Positions 7,321 through 17,012 are shown, counted from the first letter of the stretch. The stretch: 64,000 nucleotides of DNA from Polaribacter sp. Hel_I_88 (GCF_000687935.1 NZ_JHZZ01000001.1:3482001-3546000); one strand, 5' to 3'. Translations and numbers: made by a program. Notes: generated by a model from the sequence alone, not told the origin.

Positions 7321-8712
7321 TTAATATCCTAAAATTGATAGCAATTCGCTACTTTTTTGCTGTTCCTTAAATAACCTAATATCTAGTTCTCCATTTTCAT
7401 CTCTATCAATGATAAGATGTTTTGGATGTGGAATTAAACAATGCTGCAAACCACCAAAACCGCCAATAGATTCTTGGTATGCACCTGTGTTAAAAAAGCC
7501 AATATACAAAGGTTTATCTTTTTCATAAACAGGTAAATAAATACCATTTATGTGCTGTTCTGAGTTGTAATAATCATCACTATCACAAGTTAAACCACCT
7601 AATAAAACACGTTCGTATTTAAGATTCCATTTATTTAAAGGCAACATGATAAAACGTTTGTTAATTGCCCAAGAATCTGGTAAAGTTGTAATGAAAGAAG
7701 AGTTAATCATGTTCCAAAGTTCCCTATCATTTTGTTTCTTTTGATATAAAACTTCATAAATAGCGGCTCCAGATTCACCTACAGTAAAGCTACCAAATTC
7801 AGTATAAATATTAGGTACATCAACATCTGCATCTTCACAAGCTTCTTTAATTTGATACACAATTTCATCAATCATATACTCATAATCATACTCAAAAGCT
7901 AGCGAGTTTTTTATAGGGAAACCACCACCAATATTTAAACTATCTAATGTTGGGCATACTTTTTTTAGGTTGATGTACACTTTTAAGCATTTCATCAATT
8001 CGTTCCAATAATACGCATTGTCTTTAATACCTGTATTGATAAAAAAGTGCAACATTTTTAAGTCTACCTGCTTATTTTTTGCAATTTCTCTTTCGTAAAA
8101 AGAAACGATGTTTTTATAGCCAATTCCTAATCTAGAAGTATAAAACTCAAATTTTGGTTCTTCTTCAGATGCTATTCGAATACCTACTTTAAACTTTTTC
8201 TTTGTTTCTTTTTGAAGCAACGTCATTTCCTCGTAGTTATCGATAATAGGTACACAATTTTTGTGGCCAGATTCTATTAAATTTCCAATGTTTTTAATGT
8301 ATTGGTCTCTTTTAAAACCATTACAAATTACATAAGTATCATCTTTTATTTTACCTTCTTTTTTAAGATTATTTACAATATCAATATCAAAAGCAGAAGA
8401 TGTTTCTATATGAATATCGTTTTTTAAAGCTTCATTTAAAATATGTTTAAAATGAGAACTTTTTGTACAATAACTATAAAAATATTTTCCTTTATAATTA
8501 TGTTTATCAATAGCATTTTGAAACCAACCCTTTGCTTTATTAATATTTTCTGAAATTTTAGGTAAATACGTAAATTTTAATGGAGCACCATATTTAGCTG
8601 TTAATTCCATTAAATTAATACCATGCCAAAATAATTTGTTGTTTTCTGTCTTAAATTCCTCTTGTGGAAAATGAAAAGTTTGTTCGATTAAATCTATATA
8701 CTTTGTATTCAC
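7321..8712 (-). CDS. speA: Arginine decarboxylase (alanine racemase-fold, PLP-dependent)
   Basis: A 463-residue fold-type III PLP decarboxylase. Lys84 in YSYCTKSSH is the probable Schiff-base lysine; LNIGGGFP is the phosphate-binding glycine motif, TEFGSFTVGESG follows, and GGLTCDSDDYY holds the active-site cysteine. It is shorter than enterobacterial SpeA (about 650 residues) but similar to the short biosynthetic enzymes of Bacteroidota. Arginine to agmatine is inferred from the adjacent agmatinase gene; diaminopimelate or ornithine decarboxylation is less likely. Start is GTG at 8712. It heads the minus-strand polyamine group. Confidence 0.85.
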   Translation of the reverse strand: MNTKYIDLIEQTFHFPQEEFKTENNKLFWHGINLMELTAKYGAPLKFTYLPKISENINKAKGWFQNAIDKHNYKGKYFYSYCTKSSHFKHILNEALKNDIHIETSSAFDIDIVNNLKKEGKIKDDTYVICNGFKRDQYIKNIGNLIESGHKNCVPIIDNYEEMTLLQKETKKKFKVGIRIASEEEPKFEFYTSRLGIGYKNIVSFYEREIAKNKQVDLKMLHFFINTGIKDNAYYWNELMKCLKVYINLKKVCPTLDSLNIGGGFPIKNSLAFEYDYEYMIDEIVYQIKEACEDADVDVPNIYTEFGSFTVGESGAAIYEVLYQKKQNDRELWNMINSSFITTLPDSWAINKRFIMLPLNKWNLKYERVLLGGLTCDSDDYYNSEQHINGIYLPVYEKDKPLYIGFFNTGAYQESIGGFGGLQHCLIPHPKHLIIDRDENGELDIRLFKEQQKSSELLSILGY

Positions 8713-9033
8713 TATTCTTTTTAAATTAATTAAATGATAAAATAAGTCTAAACTAAAACAAACTTAATGATTTAGAATAGAAAAGCCAACCTTAAATAAG
8801 GATTTATCACTGTAATATTTTTAAGTAAACAACATGCAGCTTAGAAAAAAGCAGCAATTCTTGCAGCATAGTAAATGGAGATTTATCTATTTTTTTATTA
8901 CATCTATAAAATGCTTTAAAAGTATATACCTCCAAGAAATAAGTACTATTGAAATAAGAAAAATTAAACATTTAAACTTTAATAATTAAATCAAATGTAA
9001 AATATTTATCAATACAAAACACAAATCAAAAAA
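8713..9033. other. Gene-poor gap upstream of speA with one possible small ORF
   Basis: This stretch lies upstream of the arginine decarboxylase gene and downstream of the helicase gene. No known RNA was recognised. A plus-strand open frame at 8834-8989 (ATG to TAA) would encode 51 residues starting MQLRKKQQFLQHSKW and rich in K, I and F. The length and composition are compatible with chance in AT-rich DNA, so it is not called as a gene. The remainder presumably holds the speA promoter. Confidence 0.4.
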
Positions 9034-9059
9034 AAAAGTGAAAAAATATTTTCACTTTT
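9034..9059 (-). terminator. Terminator of the helicase gene
   Basis: An 11-bp inverted repeat, AAAAGTGAAAA / TTTTCACTTTT, with a 4-base loop, about 20 bases past the helicase stop codon and followed on the minus strand by a long T run. Confidence 0.7.
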
Positions 9060-9077
9060 AATTTTGGTTTTAAAATA

Positions 9078-10625
9078 CTATTCTTCAGGAGGATGTCCAT
9101 GAATTTCTTCAAAATCCTCATCAAAGTTTTCTCTCAAATACGTATTTAGCTTTTTTCTATAATCGTCTTTTAACCAAGTAACAAAGTTATGTGTACTTTT
9201 AGAAATACATTTTGCATATCTGTTAATTCTATCATCAATCTCCTCTCCTAGCATTTTTGCTAAAATTAAAGCATCAAAAACATCTTCGCTATTTTCTATA
9301 CACATTTTAGCATGATGAACTATTGATTTTTCCAACACACGTTTAGAAGATTCTCCAGAACGAATGGTATCAATATATACTTTTTTCATATCGAAATAAG
9401 TATCCTTAGATTTTGCAAATTCCTTTTTAACATCAGCTGGTAATTCGTATCTAAAGGTACTTTCAATTTCTTCGTCAGATAAAATAGCATTCAGATAATA
9501 ATCTGGTGCTCTAAACATTTTCTGCCAATCTAAATCTGCTCCCCAAGGACCAAATCTGTGAAAATTATTACCTAAATCAATAACATCAAAAGTATTTGCG
9601 TTGTTGTAAATACGAGAACCACGACCAATCATTTGGTAATATAGAGTTAACGATTTAGTTGCTCTGTTTAAGATAATAGCTTCAATACTTGGTTCATCAA
9701 AACCAGTGGTTAAAATACTTACAGAAGTAATTATAGCTCCTGGTGTTTTATGAAACCACCTTAAAATAAGCTCTCGTTCTTTTTTTGTATTGGTATTATC
9801 TAAATGCGCAATTGGATATCCAGCCTTTTTAAACGCATGAAATACTTGAATAGAAGTATTAATTCCGTTGTTAAAAATTAAAGTTTTCTTTCCTTTAGCA
9901 GTTTCTTCATAAGCAGAAACCAATTTGGAAAGCATGTCTGAATTTGTATATAAATCTTCAGAAGATTTTACTGTATAATCTCCATTGGCGCCAACCTCTA
10001 AAGAAGTTAACCCAACATTGTAAGAATATAAATTAGCTTTTGCTAAATAATCATTATCAATTAAATCTTGAATAGATTCACCCACAAACAATTCTTGATA
10101 GTTCTCATACATTGGTAGTTTAATGTTAGAACTTAAAGGTGTTGCAGTAACTCCTAAAATAAAAGAATCGTGAAAGAATTTAAAAATCTTTGTAAAAGAG
10201 TTGTAATGTGCCTCATCCACAATTACTAAACCAATATCAGAAATATCAAGTTTATCATCATTCAATCTGTTTTTCAAGGTTTCCACCATGGCTACAAAAC
10301 AATTAAACTCATCTTGATCGTCTAATTTTGCAGTAGAATTAATTATTTTATTTTTTACACCAAACTCCTTTAACATTCTAGAAGTTTGTTTGCTTAACTC
10401 AATTCTGTGCGTTAAAACAAGTACTTTTTTGTTAAATTTTTGAATATAACGTCTTACTATTTCAGAGAATATAACTGTTTTTCCACCTCCTGTTGGTAGT
10501 TGATATAACAAGTGATAATCTTGTGGAGTGGAATCAAAACGTTTAAAAATCTCTGTAAGAGCGTCTTGTTGATATCCATATAATTCTTTTCCGATAATAG
10601 GTTCTGAAGTTTTTAAATCTGCCAA
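9078..10625 (-). CDS. DEAD/DEAH-box helicase (superfamily 2)
   Basis: A 515-residue SF2 helicase. Residues about 15-200 form the first RecA domain: YGYQQDAL, LPTGGGKTVIF (motif I), VIVDEAH (motif II, DEAH) and GVTATP (motif III). Residues about 215-370 form the second: LIFNNGINT, TTGFDEPS and QMIGRGSR (motif VI). The C-terminal 130 residues are of unknown role. The layout resembles RadD/SSL2-like DNA repair or restriction helicases, but no nuclease or methylase lies beside it, so a defence role has no support here. The only usable start is TTG at 10625, which overlaps a TACTTTTG sequence resembling a -7 box, so the exact start is uncertain. Confidence 0.88.
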   Translation of the reverse strand: MADLKTSEPIIGKELYGYQQDALTEIFKRFDSTPQDYHLLYQLPTGGGKTVIFSEIVRRYIQKFNKKVLVLTHRIELSKQTSRMLKEFGVKNKIINSTAKLDDQDEFNCFVAMVETLKNRLNDDKLDISDIGLVIVDEAHYNSFTKIFKFFHDSFILGVTATPLSSNIKLPMYENYQELFVGESIQDLIDNDYLAKANLYSYNVGLTSLEVGANGDYTVKSSEDLYTNSDMLSKLVSAYEETAKGKKTLIFNNGINTSIQVFHAFKKAGYPIAHLDNTNTKKERELILRWFHKTPGAIITSVSILTTGFDEPSIEAIILNRATKSLTLYYQMIGRGSRIYNNANTFDVIDLGNNFHRFGPWGADLDWQKMFRAPDYYLNAILSDEEIESTFRYELPADVKKEFAKSKDTYFDMKKVYIDTIRSGESSKRVLEKSIVHHAKMCIENSEDVFDALILAKMLGEEIDDRINRYAKCISKSTHNFVTWLKDDYRKKLNTYLRENFDEDFEEIHGHPPEE

Positions 10626-10684
10626 AAGTATAAAAATTTAGAATACAAAAATAAGACTTAAATAAGGTTTAATCCAAGTTTATC

Positions 10685-11086
10685 CTATACAAATCTTGTT
10701 AAATTTGTTTCTGTGATGTCAGAATGTGATGCATGATGAACAGAAACTCCATTTTGAACCACAATTAATTGTGGTGACTGGTGCATAACTTGAAACATTT
10801 CGCCTATTTCTGTAGATATATCTCTGTAATTTAATAAATCTAAATAATACACTTTTAAGTTTTGATGCTCTTCCTCGAACAAATTTTCAAACTGCTTAAT
10901 CACCATTTTACTAATTCCACATCGTGTAGAATGTTTAAAAATTAAAACTGCATTTGTTTTAGATTGTTCTTTAATTTCTTCTAACTGCTCTAAAGATGTT
11001 AAAGGAATCCAATTTAAGTATGACTTTTTTTTCTCTTTTGATTTTTCATCCTTATTACCTCCAAACATGTTATTAAATATACCCAT
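10685..11086 (-). CDS. ytxJ: YtxJ-family bacillithiol-linked redox protein
   Basis: A 133-residue thioredoxin-fold protein. After a charged N-terminal tail (NKDEKSKEKKK) comes the domain with FKHSTRCGISKMV, a single-cysteine active site as in YtxJ and monothiol bacilliredoxins, and QSPQLIVV, the cis-proline region. The YtxJ family is tied by gene distribution to bacillithiol users, which would imply that this organism makes bacillithiol. It probably reduces or removes bacillithiol from mixed disulfides in the cytoplasm. It lies upstream of the helicase gene on the same strand, 59 bases away; no link in function is evident. Confidence 0.8.
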   Translation of the reverse strand: MGIFNNMFGGNKDEKSKEKKKSYLNWIPLTSLEQLEEIKEQSKTNAVLIFKHSTRCGISKMVIKQFENLFEEEHQNLKVYYLDLLNYRDISTEIGEMFQVMHQSPQLIVVQNGVSVHHASHSDITETNLTRFV

Positions 11087-11250
11087 TTTCTATTTTTTAT
11101 AATTTGATGATGCAAATATAAGAAACTTTAACCAGTCAAAAAGTCAGTAAAAATAGTACTTAACAAGACAATTTGACTTCTTTTAACTGTAAATATCAAT
11201 TGGTATTATAATTGACATTTATCGATTGTAAAAGAAATATAGACTAACAA

Positions 11251-11270
11251 CAAGGGGTTTAAATCCCTTG
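11251..11270. repeat. Dispersed palindrome, copy 2
   Basis: CAAGGGGTTT / AAATCCCTTG, a 20-bp palindrome with one mismatch, 16 bases before the clpB start codon. It is in the clpB 5' region, so a transcript crossing it would carry a hairpin beside the translation start. Confidence 0.8.
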
Positions 11271-11286
11271 CTAAAACATAAAGAAA

Positions 11287-13896
11287 ATGAATTTTAGTAA
11301 TTATACCACAAAATCGCAAGAAACCATACAAATGGCGCAGCAAATTGCGCAAAGTTTTGGTCATAATCAAATAGAAAACGAACATATTTTCAAAGCACTA
11401 ACACAAGTAGACGAAAATGTATTGCCTTTTTTATTAAAGAAATTAAACATCAATATTGATATTGTAAATCAAATTGTTGATAAGCAATTAGAAAGTCTTC
11501 CAAAAGTTTCTGGAGCAGAATTAATGATTTCTAGAGAAGCAGGTAAAACGTTAACTGAGGCTTCTGTGATTGCAAAAAACATGAAAGATGATTATGTTTC
11601 AATCGAGCATTTAATTCTAGCTATTTTTAAATCGAAAAGCAATATTGCTCAGGTTTTAAAAGATCAAGGAGTAACAGAAAAGCATCTAAATGCAGCTATT
11701 GATGAATTAAGAAAAGGCGAACGAGTAACTTCTCAATCGCAAGAAGAAACCTATAATTCTTTAAATAAATTTGCTAAAAATTTAAATGATTTAGCCAAAA
11801 ACGGAAAATTAGATCCAGTAATTGGTAGAGATGAAGAAATCCGTAGATTGTTACAGATTTTATCTCGTAGAACAAAAAATAACCCAATTTTAGTAGGTGA
11901 ACCAGGAACTGGTAAAACTGCGATTGCAGAAGGTTTAGCACATAGAATTGTAGATGGTGATGTCCCAGAAAATCTAAAAGACAAATTAATTTTTTCTTTG
12001 GATATGGGTGCACTAATTGCAGGTGCAAAATACAAAGGGGAATTTGAGGAGCGTTTAAAGGCAGTCATCAAAGAAGTTACCAATGCAGAAGGAGATATTG
12101 TACTTTTTATTGATGAAATTCATACATTAGTTGGTGCTGGAGGTGGACAAGGTGCCATGGATGCAGCCAATATTTTAAAACCTGCTTTGGCTCGTGGAGA
12201 ATTACGTGCAATTGGAGCAACTACTTTAGATGAATATCAAAAATATTTTGAAAAAGACAAAGCTTTAGAAAGACGTTTCCAAAAAGTGCAAGTAAATGAG
12301 CCAGATACAGAAAGTGCTATTTCTATTTTAAGAGGTATTAAAGAAAAGTACGAAACACATCATAAAGTTCGTATTAAAGATGAAGCTATTATTGGTGCTG
12401 TAGAATTGTCTCAGAGATATATTACAAACCGTTTTTTACCAGATAAAGCCATTGATTTAATGGATGAAGCTATGGCTAAATTGCGAATGGAAATCAATTC
12501 TAAACCAGAAGAATTAGATGTTTTAGATAGAAAAGTGATGCAATTAGAAATCGAAATTGAAGCGATTAAACGTGAAAATGACGAAGTTAAATTAAAATCT
12601 TTACGTTCTGATTTGGCAAATCTAAAAGAAGAACGCAATGAAATGAATGCAAAATGGAAATCTGAAAAAGAAGTTGTTGATAATATTCAGAATGCAAAAG
12701 CAGCTATTGAAGATTTTAAAATTGAAGCTGAAAAAGCAGAACGTGAAGGAGATTATGGAAAAGTAGCAGAAATTAGATATGGAAAAATTAAAAAAGCACA
12801 GGAAGATTTAGAAGGTTTTCAGAAAGTTTTGGCAGAAAATCAATCTGAAAAATCCTTGATAAAAGAGGAAGTAACTTTAGATGATATTGCAGAAGTTGTT
12901 GCAAAATGGACAGGTGTTCCTGTAACTAAAATGATTCAATCTGAACGAGAAAAATTATTGAAACTAGAACATCAAATTCATAAAAGAGTTGTGGGTCAAG
13001 AAGAAGCGATTGTTGCAGTTTCTGATGCTGTTAGAAGATCTAGAGCTGGTTTGCAAAACCCAAATAAACCTATTGGGAGTTTCCTATTTTTAGGAACCAC
13101 AGGAGTTGGAAAAACGGAGTTGGCAAAAGCATTAGCAGAATATATGTTTGATGATGAAAATGCGATGACCAGGATTGACATGAGTGAATATCAAGAAAAA
13201 CATTCTGTAAGTAGATTAGTTGGTGCACCTCCAGGTTATGTGGGGTATGATGAAGGTGGGCAATTAACAGAAGCTGTAAGAAGAAGACCATATTCTGTAG
13301 TCTTATTAGATGAAATTGAAAAAGCGCATCCAGATACTTTTAATGTGTTGTTGCAAGTTTTAGATGAAGGTAGATTAACAGACAATAAAGGTAGAGTTGC
13401 AGATTTTAAAAACACGATTATTATTATGACATCGAATATGGGAAGCCATATTATTCAAGAAAAGTTCGCAGATCCAAAAGCAGATTTAGAAGCAGTTACA
13501 GAAGTTGCAAAAATTGAAGTAATGGGTTTATTGAAACAATCTGTAAGGCCAGAATTCTTAAACAGAATTGATGATGTAATTATGTTTACGCCTTTAAATG
13601 AAAAGGATATCTTTCAAATTGTAAAATTACAAATTGAACATTTAAAGAAAATGATTGGCAAACAAGACATTACATTAGATGCAACAGATGAGGCAATTAG
13701 TTATTTGGCTAAAAAAGGATATCAGCCAGAATTTGGAGCAAGACCTGTAAAAAGAGTCATTCAGAAAGAGGTGTTGAATCAACTTTCTAAAGAGATTTTA
13801 TCAGGAAAAATTACAATTGATAGCATTATTTTATTAGATGCTTTTGATGACAAATTGGTTTTTAGAAATCAATCTGACTTAGTTGAAGAGTTATAA
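11287..13896 (+). CDS. clpB: ATP-dependent disaggregase ClpB
   Basis: An 869-residue protein, full length for ClpB. In order: double Clp N domain (about 1-145), first AAA+ module with GEPGTGKT near residue 205 and [13 protein letters not shown], the coiled-coil middle domain (about 400-530, rich in E and K) that separates ClpB from ClpA and ClpC, and a second AAA+ module with GTTGVGKT near 604, [13 protein letters not shown] and FLNRIDDVI. It works with DnaK to solubilise aggregated proteins in the cytoplasm. No CIRCE element is visible upstream. Start ATG at 11287. Confidence 0.97.
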   Translation: MNFSNYTTKSQETIQMAQQIAQSFGHNQIENEHIFKALTQVDENVLPFLLKKLNINIDIVNQIVDKQLESLPKVSGAELMISREAGKTLTEASVIAKNMKDDYVSIEHLILAIFKSKSNIAQVLKDQGVTEKHLNAAIDELRKGERVTSQSQEETYNSLNKFAKNLNDLAKNGKLDPVIGRDEEIRRLLQILSRRTKNNPILVGEPGTGKTAIAEGLAHRIVDGDVPENLKDKLIFSLDMGALIAGAKYKGEFEERLKAVIKEVTNAEGDIVLFIDEIHTLVGAGGGQGAMDAANILKPALARGELRAIGATTLDEYQKYFEKDKALERRFQKVQVNEPDTESAISILRGIKEKYETHHKVRIKDEAIIGAVELSQRYITNRFLPDKAIDLMDEAMAKLRMEINSKPEELDVLDRKVMQLEIEIEAIKRENDEVKLKSLRSDLANLKEERNEMNAKWKSEKEVVDNIQNAKAAIEDFKIEAEKAEREGDYGKVAEIRYGKIKKAQEDLEGFQKVLAENQSEKSLIKEEVTLDDIAEVVAKWTGVPVTKMIQSEREKLLKLEHQIHKRVVGQEEAIVAVSDAVRRSRAGLQNPNKPIGSFLFLGTTGVGKTELAKALAEYMFDDENAMTRIDMSEYQEKHSVSRLVGAPPGYVGYDEGGQLTEAVRRRPYSVVLLDEIEKAHPDTFNVLLQVLDEGRLTDNKGRVADFKNTIIIMTSNMGSHIIQEKFADPKADLEAVTEVAKIEVMGLLKQSVRPEFLNRIDDVIMFTPLNEKDIFQIVKLQIEHLKKMIGKQDITLDATDEAISYLAKKGYQPEFGARPVKRVIQKEVLNQLSKEILSGKITIDSIILLDAFDDKLVFRNQSDLVEEL

Positions 13897-13922
13897 AATT
13901 TTAGTTTGATTAGTTCGTTCGG

Positions 13923-13954
13923 AAAAAGTGATGCTTGAAAAAGTGTCGCTTTTT
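13923..13954 (+). terminator. Terminator of clpB
   Basis: AAAAAGTGATGC pairs with GTGTCGCTTTTT (12 pairs including three G-U) around an 8-base loop, and the right arm runs into more T residues, 27 bases after the clpB stop codon. Confidence 0.65.
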
Positions 13955-13964
13955 CTTTTTTAAG

Positions 13965-13972
13965 TATATTTG
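13965..13972 (+). promoter_or_regulatory. TAnnTTTG -7 box for the histidine phosphatase gene
   Basis: TATATTTG fits the Bacteroidota -7 consensus and would start transcription near 13979. It supports the ATG at 13991 as the start of the next gene, since the upstream in-frame alternative at 13970 would lie inside this box. Confidence 0.5.
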
Positions 13973-13990
13973 ACAATCAATATCAACCTT

Positions 13991-14491
13991 ATGAAAAAAT
14001 ATTTCTTCCTTTTTGTCTTTGCTTTTAGTCTATTGGTTTCTTGTTCTTCTGATGAAACTACGACTTATTATTTAATTCGTCATTCAGAAAAAGACAGATT
14101 TGATAAGACCAACAACAATCCTAATTTAAGTTTTGAAGGTGAAAAAAGAGCACAAAAATGGGCCACTTATTTTAAAGATATTGAATTAGATGCTGTGTAT
14201 TCTACCAATTATAATAGAACCATTCAAACAGCAACTCCAACAGCAATGAGCAAGAAAATAGAGTTACAATTCTATAATCCTTCTAAAATGTACGATTCAA
14301 TTTTTCAAGCTAATACCAAAGGAAAAACTGTTTTAGTGGTTGGTCATAGCAACACAACTCCAGTTTTTGCCAATGAAATTTTAGGCGAAAAGAAATACGA
14401 AAATATGGATGATCATGACAATGCTAGTCTTTATAAAGTAACTATTTCTGGCGATGACAAAACGAGTTCTGTTGAAAAAATAGAAAATTAA
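13991..14491 (+). CDS. Histidine phosphatase-family lipoprotein
   Basis: A 166-residue protein with a lipoprotein signal (MKKYFFLFVFAFSLLVSC, lipobox LVSC). The mature part has the histidine phosphatase core: RHSEK, the phospho-accepting His in an RH(S)E motif, and VGHSNT, the second catalytic His, with NLSFEGEKRAQ and YSTNYNRTIQTA in their expected places. It is similar to SixA and phosphoglycerate mutase-like phosphatases but secreted and lipid-anchored, so it faces the periplasm or outer membrane. The substrate is unknown. Its stop codon abuts the left end of the insertion sequence that follows. Confidence 0.85.
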   Translation: MKKYFFLFVFAFSLLVSCSSDETTTYYLIRHSEKDRFDKTNNNPNLSFEGEKRAQKWATYFKDIELDAVYSTNYNRTIQTATPTAMSKKIELQFYNPSKMYDSIFQANTKGKTVLVVGHSNTTPVFANEILGEKKYENMDDHDNASLYKVTISGDDKTSSVEKIEN

Positions 14492-14557
14492 TTAGGCACT
14501 TTCAGAATTAAATAAACACTTGTTTATCAGTTAAATAAGTTGTATTTTAGATAAACC

Positions 14558-14597
14558 AAACCCCGTAAATAGGCAAAAAGCCTAAAAAACGGGGTTT
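14558..14597 (+). terminator. Terminator-like hairpin ahead of the transposase gene
   Basis: AAACCCCGT / ACGGGGTTT (14558-14566 and 14589-14597) encloses a second pair, AGGC/GCCT (14571-14574 and 14580-14583), and is followed by T-rich sequence. It lies 15 bases before the transposase ATG and inside the element. It would stop transcription entering from the upstream gene, a known way for insertion sequences to limit transposase made by read-through. Confidence 0.75.
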
Positions 14598-14612
14598 TTC
14601 TTTTTTACAAAT

Positions 14613-15968
14613 ATGAAAATACGAAGAATTTCTGACTTCCAGTACTCTTTTTCTTTTTTATCCTCTACAGAGGAATTAGAAAAATTCAAAGCACGTTTTT
14701 TAATGTCTGATTTAGGTAAAATTTACAGTGCAATTCCTTGGAAAAATTTAGTCAAATCATTTAAAATTACAGAAGCTATCAAAGGACCAGACTGTATTTT
14801 TAGCCCTCAAGGAAAATTAGGTTTAATGTTTTTAAAACATTATGCTTGTTGTTCTGATAAGCGTTTGATTGAGCAGTTGAATTCCAATTATAATTATCAG
14901 TTTTTTTGTGGTATTTATTTAGGATTTGATACCCTTGAAAACTATAAAATAGTGAGTCAAATACGTTGCGAATTAGCTGCTGATTTAAACATTAGTTCAA
15001 CAGAAAAAATACTATTTAATTATTGGAGTAAATATATTGATGAACAAGAAAAAGCAACAACAGATGCCACTTGTTATGAGAGTGAAGTTCGCTATCCAAC
15101 AGATCAAAAACTATTGAAAGAATCTGTTGACTGGTGCTATAAACAAATGAAGATAATTTGTAAATCTTTATGTGTAAAACTTCCTAGAACCAAATACTTG
15201 AAATGGTCAAAAAGATATGTTGGTTATAGTAAAATGCGAAGAAAAACAACAAAGAAAAGAACCTCCATAACAAGAGCTTTTTTAAAACTATTACGCAAAT
15301 TATTAGCGGAGATTAAAACTCTTGAAAAACAACATTATTTTACAATGCCAAATCGTTTTTATAAAACACTAAATACAGTAAAAAAAATATTCTCACAACA
15401 GTATTTACTGTTTGAGAAAGGAGAAAAACCAAAGAATAGAATCGTAAGCATAAGCAAAGATTACTTACGTCCAATAGTGAGAGGAAAAGAGATAAAAAAA
15501 GTAGAATTTGGGGCAAAAGTAAACAAACTTCAAATTGATGGAATTAACTTTATACAGAAAATAAGTTTTGATAACTTTAATGAAGGGACACAATTTAAAA
15601 ATACAGTTTATAAGGCACAAGGATTAACCAATAGGAAAATTAAAATACTTGGTGCAGATGCTATTTATGCAACGAATAAGAACAGAGTTTTTGCAACTTC
15701 AAACCATATACAAACAGACTTCAAACCTAAAGGAAGACCTTCAAAGCATCATAAAGAGCAAAAAAAGCTCAAAAAAATGATTACCAAAGAAAGAGCTTCT
15801 AGATTAGAGGGGGGTTTTGGTAAAGAAAAGGAACATTATCATCTAAAAAAGATAAAAGCGAAAACCAAACCAACAGAAATACTTTGGATATTCTTTGGTA
15901 TTCATACTGCAAATTGCCTTGAAATTGGCAGAAGAATGCAAAATCAAATTTTACAAAAAGTAGCCTAA
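14613..15968 (+). CDS. DDE transposase of the insertion sequence
   Basis: A 451-residue transposase, apparently complete. The N-terminal part (about 1-140) resembles the DUF772 DNA-binding region of IS5/IS1182-type enzymes (SAIPWKNLVKSF, LGLMFLKHYACCSDKRL). The catalytic acids are visible as TTDATCYESEVRYP (first D), KILGADAIYATN (second D) and RLEGGFGKEKEHY (E). A long basic insert (about 190-250) separates the first D from the rest. The codon usage looks like that of neighbouring genes, so the element comes from a similar host. It is probably active, as both ends and the frame are intact. Confidence 0.88.
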   Translation: MKIRRISDFQYSFSFLSSTEELEKFKARFLMSDLGKIYSAIPWKNLVKSFKITEAIKGPDCIFSPQGKLGLMFLKHYACCSDKRLIEQLNSNYNYQFFCGIYLGFDTLENYKIVSQIRCELAADLNISSTEKILFNYWSKYIDEQEKATTDATCYESEVRYPTDQKLLKESVDWCYKQMKIICKSLCVKLPRTKYLKWSKRYVGYSKMRRKTTKKRTSITRAFLKLLRKLLAEIKTLEKQHYFTMPNRFYKTLNTVKKIFSQQYLLFEKGEKPKNRIVSISKDYLRPIVRGKEIKKVEFGAKVNKLQIDGINFIQKISFDNFNEGTQFKNTVYKAQGLTNRKIKILGADAIYATNKNRVFATSNHIQTDFKPKGRPSKHHKEQKKLKKMITKERASRLEGGFGKEKEHYHLKKIKAKTKPTEILWIFFGIHTANCLEIGRRMQNQILQKVA

Positions 15969-16046
15969 ATTTTTAAAATAAAAATTAAAAACACAGGATA
16001 ACTATGCAATAAGGTTACTGCGAAACATAAAAAAGGTATATAAATT

Positions 16047-16086
16047 AAAAAAGTGATAGAAAATTATAATTTTCTATCACTTTTTT
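16047..16086 (+). terminator. Perfect 20-bp palindromic terminator near the right IS end
   Basis: The arms AAAAAAGTGATAGAAAATTA (16047-16066) and its exact reverse complement (16067-16086) meet without a spacer. It lies after the transposase gene and inside the right end of the element, so it can stop transcripts leaving the element or, being symmetrical, transcripts entering from the right. Confidence 0.75.
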
Positions 16087-16129
16087 AAAATAATTTTCAA
16101 AAAATTAAACTACTTCTGAAAGTGCCTAA

Positions 16130-16858
16130 TTAATCTAAAAGTTCAACTTTAATATCTTCTAAAACTATTTCAGAAATTTTTTCAAGTTGATCGTTTTCAA
16201 AAGCTTTATCTAAATTTGTGAGCTTAATTTCTTTTGATAACGGTTTGTAATTCTGATAATCAACAAAACGAATTCCGTTTTTGTTGCATTGTTCTTTTAG
16301 AACTCTAAAACGTTTTCCACCTCCATTTATATGATACGAATAGGCTAAATAATCAATTAAAAAATCTTGTTTTCCAATCCAATAAATAAAAATATCCTCA
16401 AAGTCCTCTCCTCCTCCATTTTCTACAAAAGAAATTTCAACTTTATAATATTCTTTGTCTTTTATACTTGTTGATGGCAGTAATTTTTTACGAACAGCTT
16501 TATCATTCAAACCAAAAGGCAACACAGAAAAATAATGTACAGAATTAATGGAATTGGTAATTTTCTGATTCATTTCTTCGTCAATTTCGGCTTCATTTCC
16601 TTCAATAAAACGTGTAAAACCATCATTGGTTAAAACATCTTTAATCATGTCTAACTCTCTTATTAACTCAAATTTGCCATTATTTCTAATGGCTGTATAA
16701 TTCAAATCTCTAAAACTGAAGGTAATTTTTGAATTTTCAACTTTATCAGTTCCAGAGGCAACAATTGTTTTATCAATAATTTGTTGAGCTGTTAATTTTT
16801 TTTCTGTAGATGAACAAGAACATAAAAGAATAGAAAAAAAGAATAGAAAATATTTCAT
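16130..16858 (-). CDS. DUF6503-like lipoprotein of unknown function
   Basis: A 242-residue protein when started at the ATG at 16858. The signal reads MKYFLFFFSILLCSCSS with a lipobox before Cys; a longer in-frame start adds eight residues that do not belong to a signal peptide. The mature part begins KKLTAQQIIDKTIVASGTDK, as in flavobacterial DUF6503 lipoproteins, and contains several beta-strand-like blocks (ENGGGEDFEDIFIYWI, DYLAYSYHINGGGKRFR). It is probably attached to the outer membrane or inner membrane outer face. Role unknown. Its stop codon lies within the ATTAAT flank of the insertion sequence. Confidence 0.75.
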   Translation of the reverse strand: MKYFLFFFSILLCSCSSTEKKLTAQQIIDKTIVASGTDKVENSKITFSFRDLNYTAIRNNGKFELIRELDMIKDVLTNDGFTRFIEGNEAEIDEEMNQKITNSINSVHYFSVLPFGLNDKAVRKKLLPSTSIKDKEYYKVEISFVENGGGEDFEDIFIYWIGKQDFLIDYLAYSYHINGGGKRFRVLKEQCNKNGIRFVDYQNYKPLSKEIKLTNLDKAFENDQLEKISEIVLEDIKVELLD

Positions 16859-16923
16859 TAAAGGTTTTTTGGTTGATTGCAAATAGATTTCAAAATTACA
16901 TTTCTTTCTTGAATGTAAAAATG

Positions 16924-16931
16924 TATCTTTG
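16924..16931 (+). promoter_or_regulatory. TAnnTTTG -7 box for smpB
   Basis: TATCTTTG matches the -7 consensus in the divergent gap between the lipoprotein gene and smpB. It would give a leader of about 75 bases. A TTG at 16909-16911 is closer than the usual -33 distance, so the upstream half is weak. Confidence 0.4.
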
Positions 16932-17012
16932 TTAAATTGATTATAAACTTAAATTTTATCAATTTTTTATGTTTTTCTATAGCATAAATCATCATAAAAA
17001 AACACTTTTACG

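Larger units (their letters stand above)
14487..16134. mobile_element. DDE-type insertion sequence with 15-bp terminal inverted repeats
   Basis: The ends are TAGGCACTTTCAGAA (14493-14507) and its exact reverse complement (16114-16128). Both are flanked by ATTAAT (14487-14492 and 16129-16134). ATTAAT is itself palindromic, so the border between inverted repeat and target duplication cannot be fixed; the duplication may be a subset such as TTAA. One transposase gene fills the element, with a strong hairpin before it and another behind it. The element sits between the stop codons of two convergent genes and breaks neither. The exact IS family was not determined. Confidence 0.88.

Noticed and set aside
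9078..11086. Helicase and YtxJ as a defence island
   Set aside because: No nuclease, methylase or other effector gene is adjacent, and YtxJ is a redox protein; the pair is probably coincidental.
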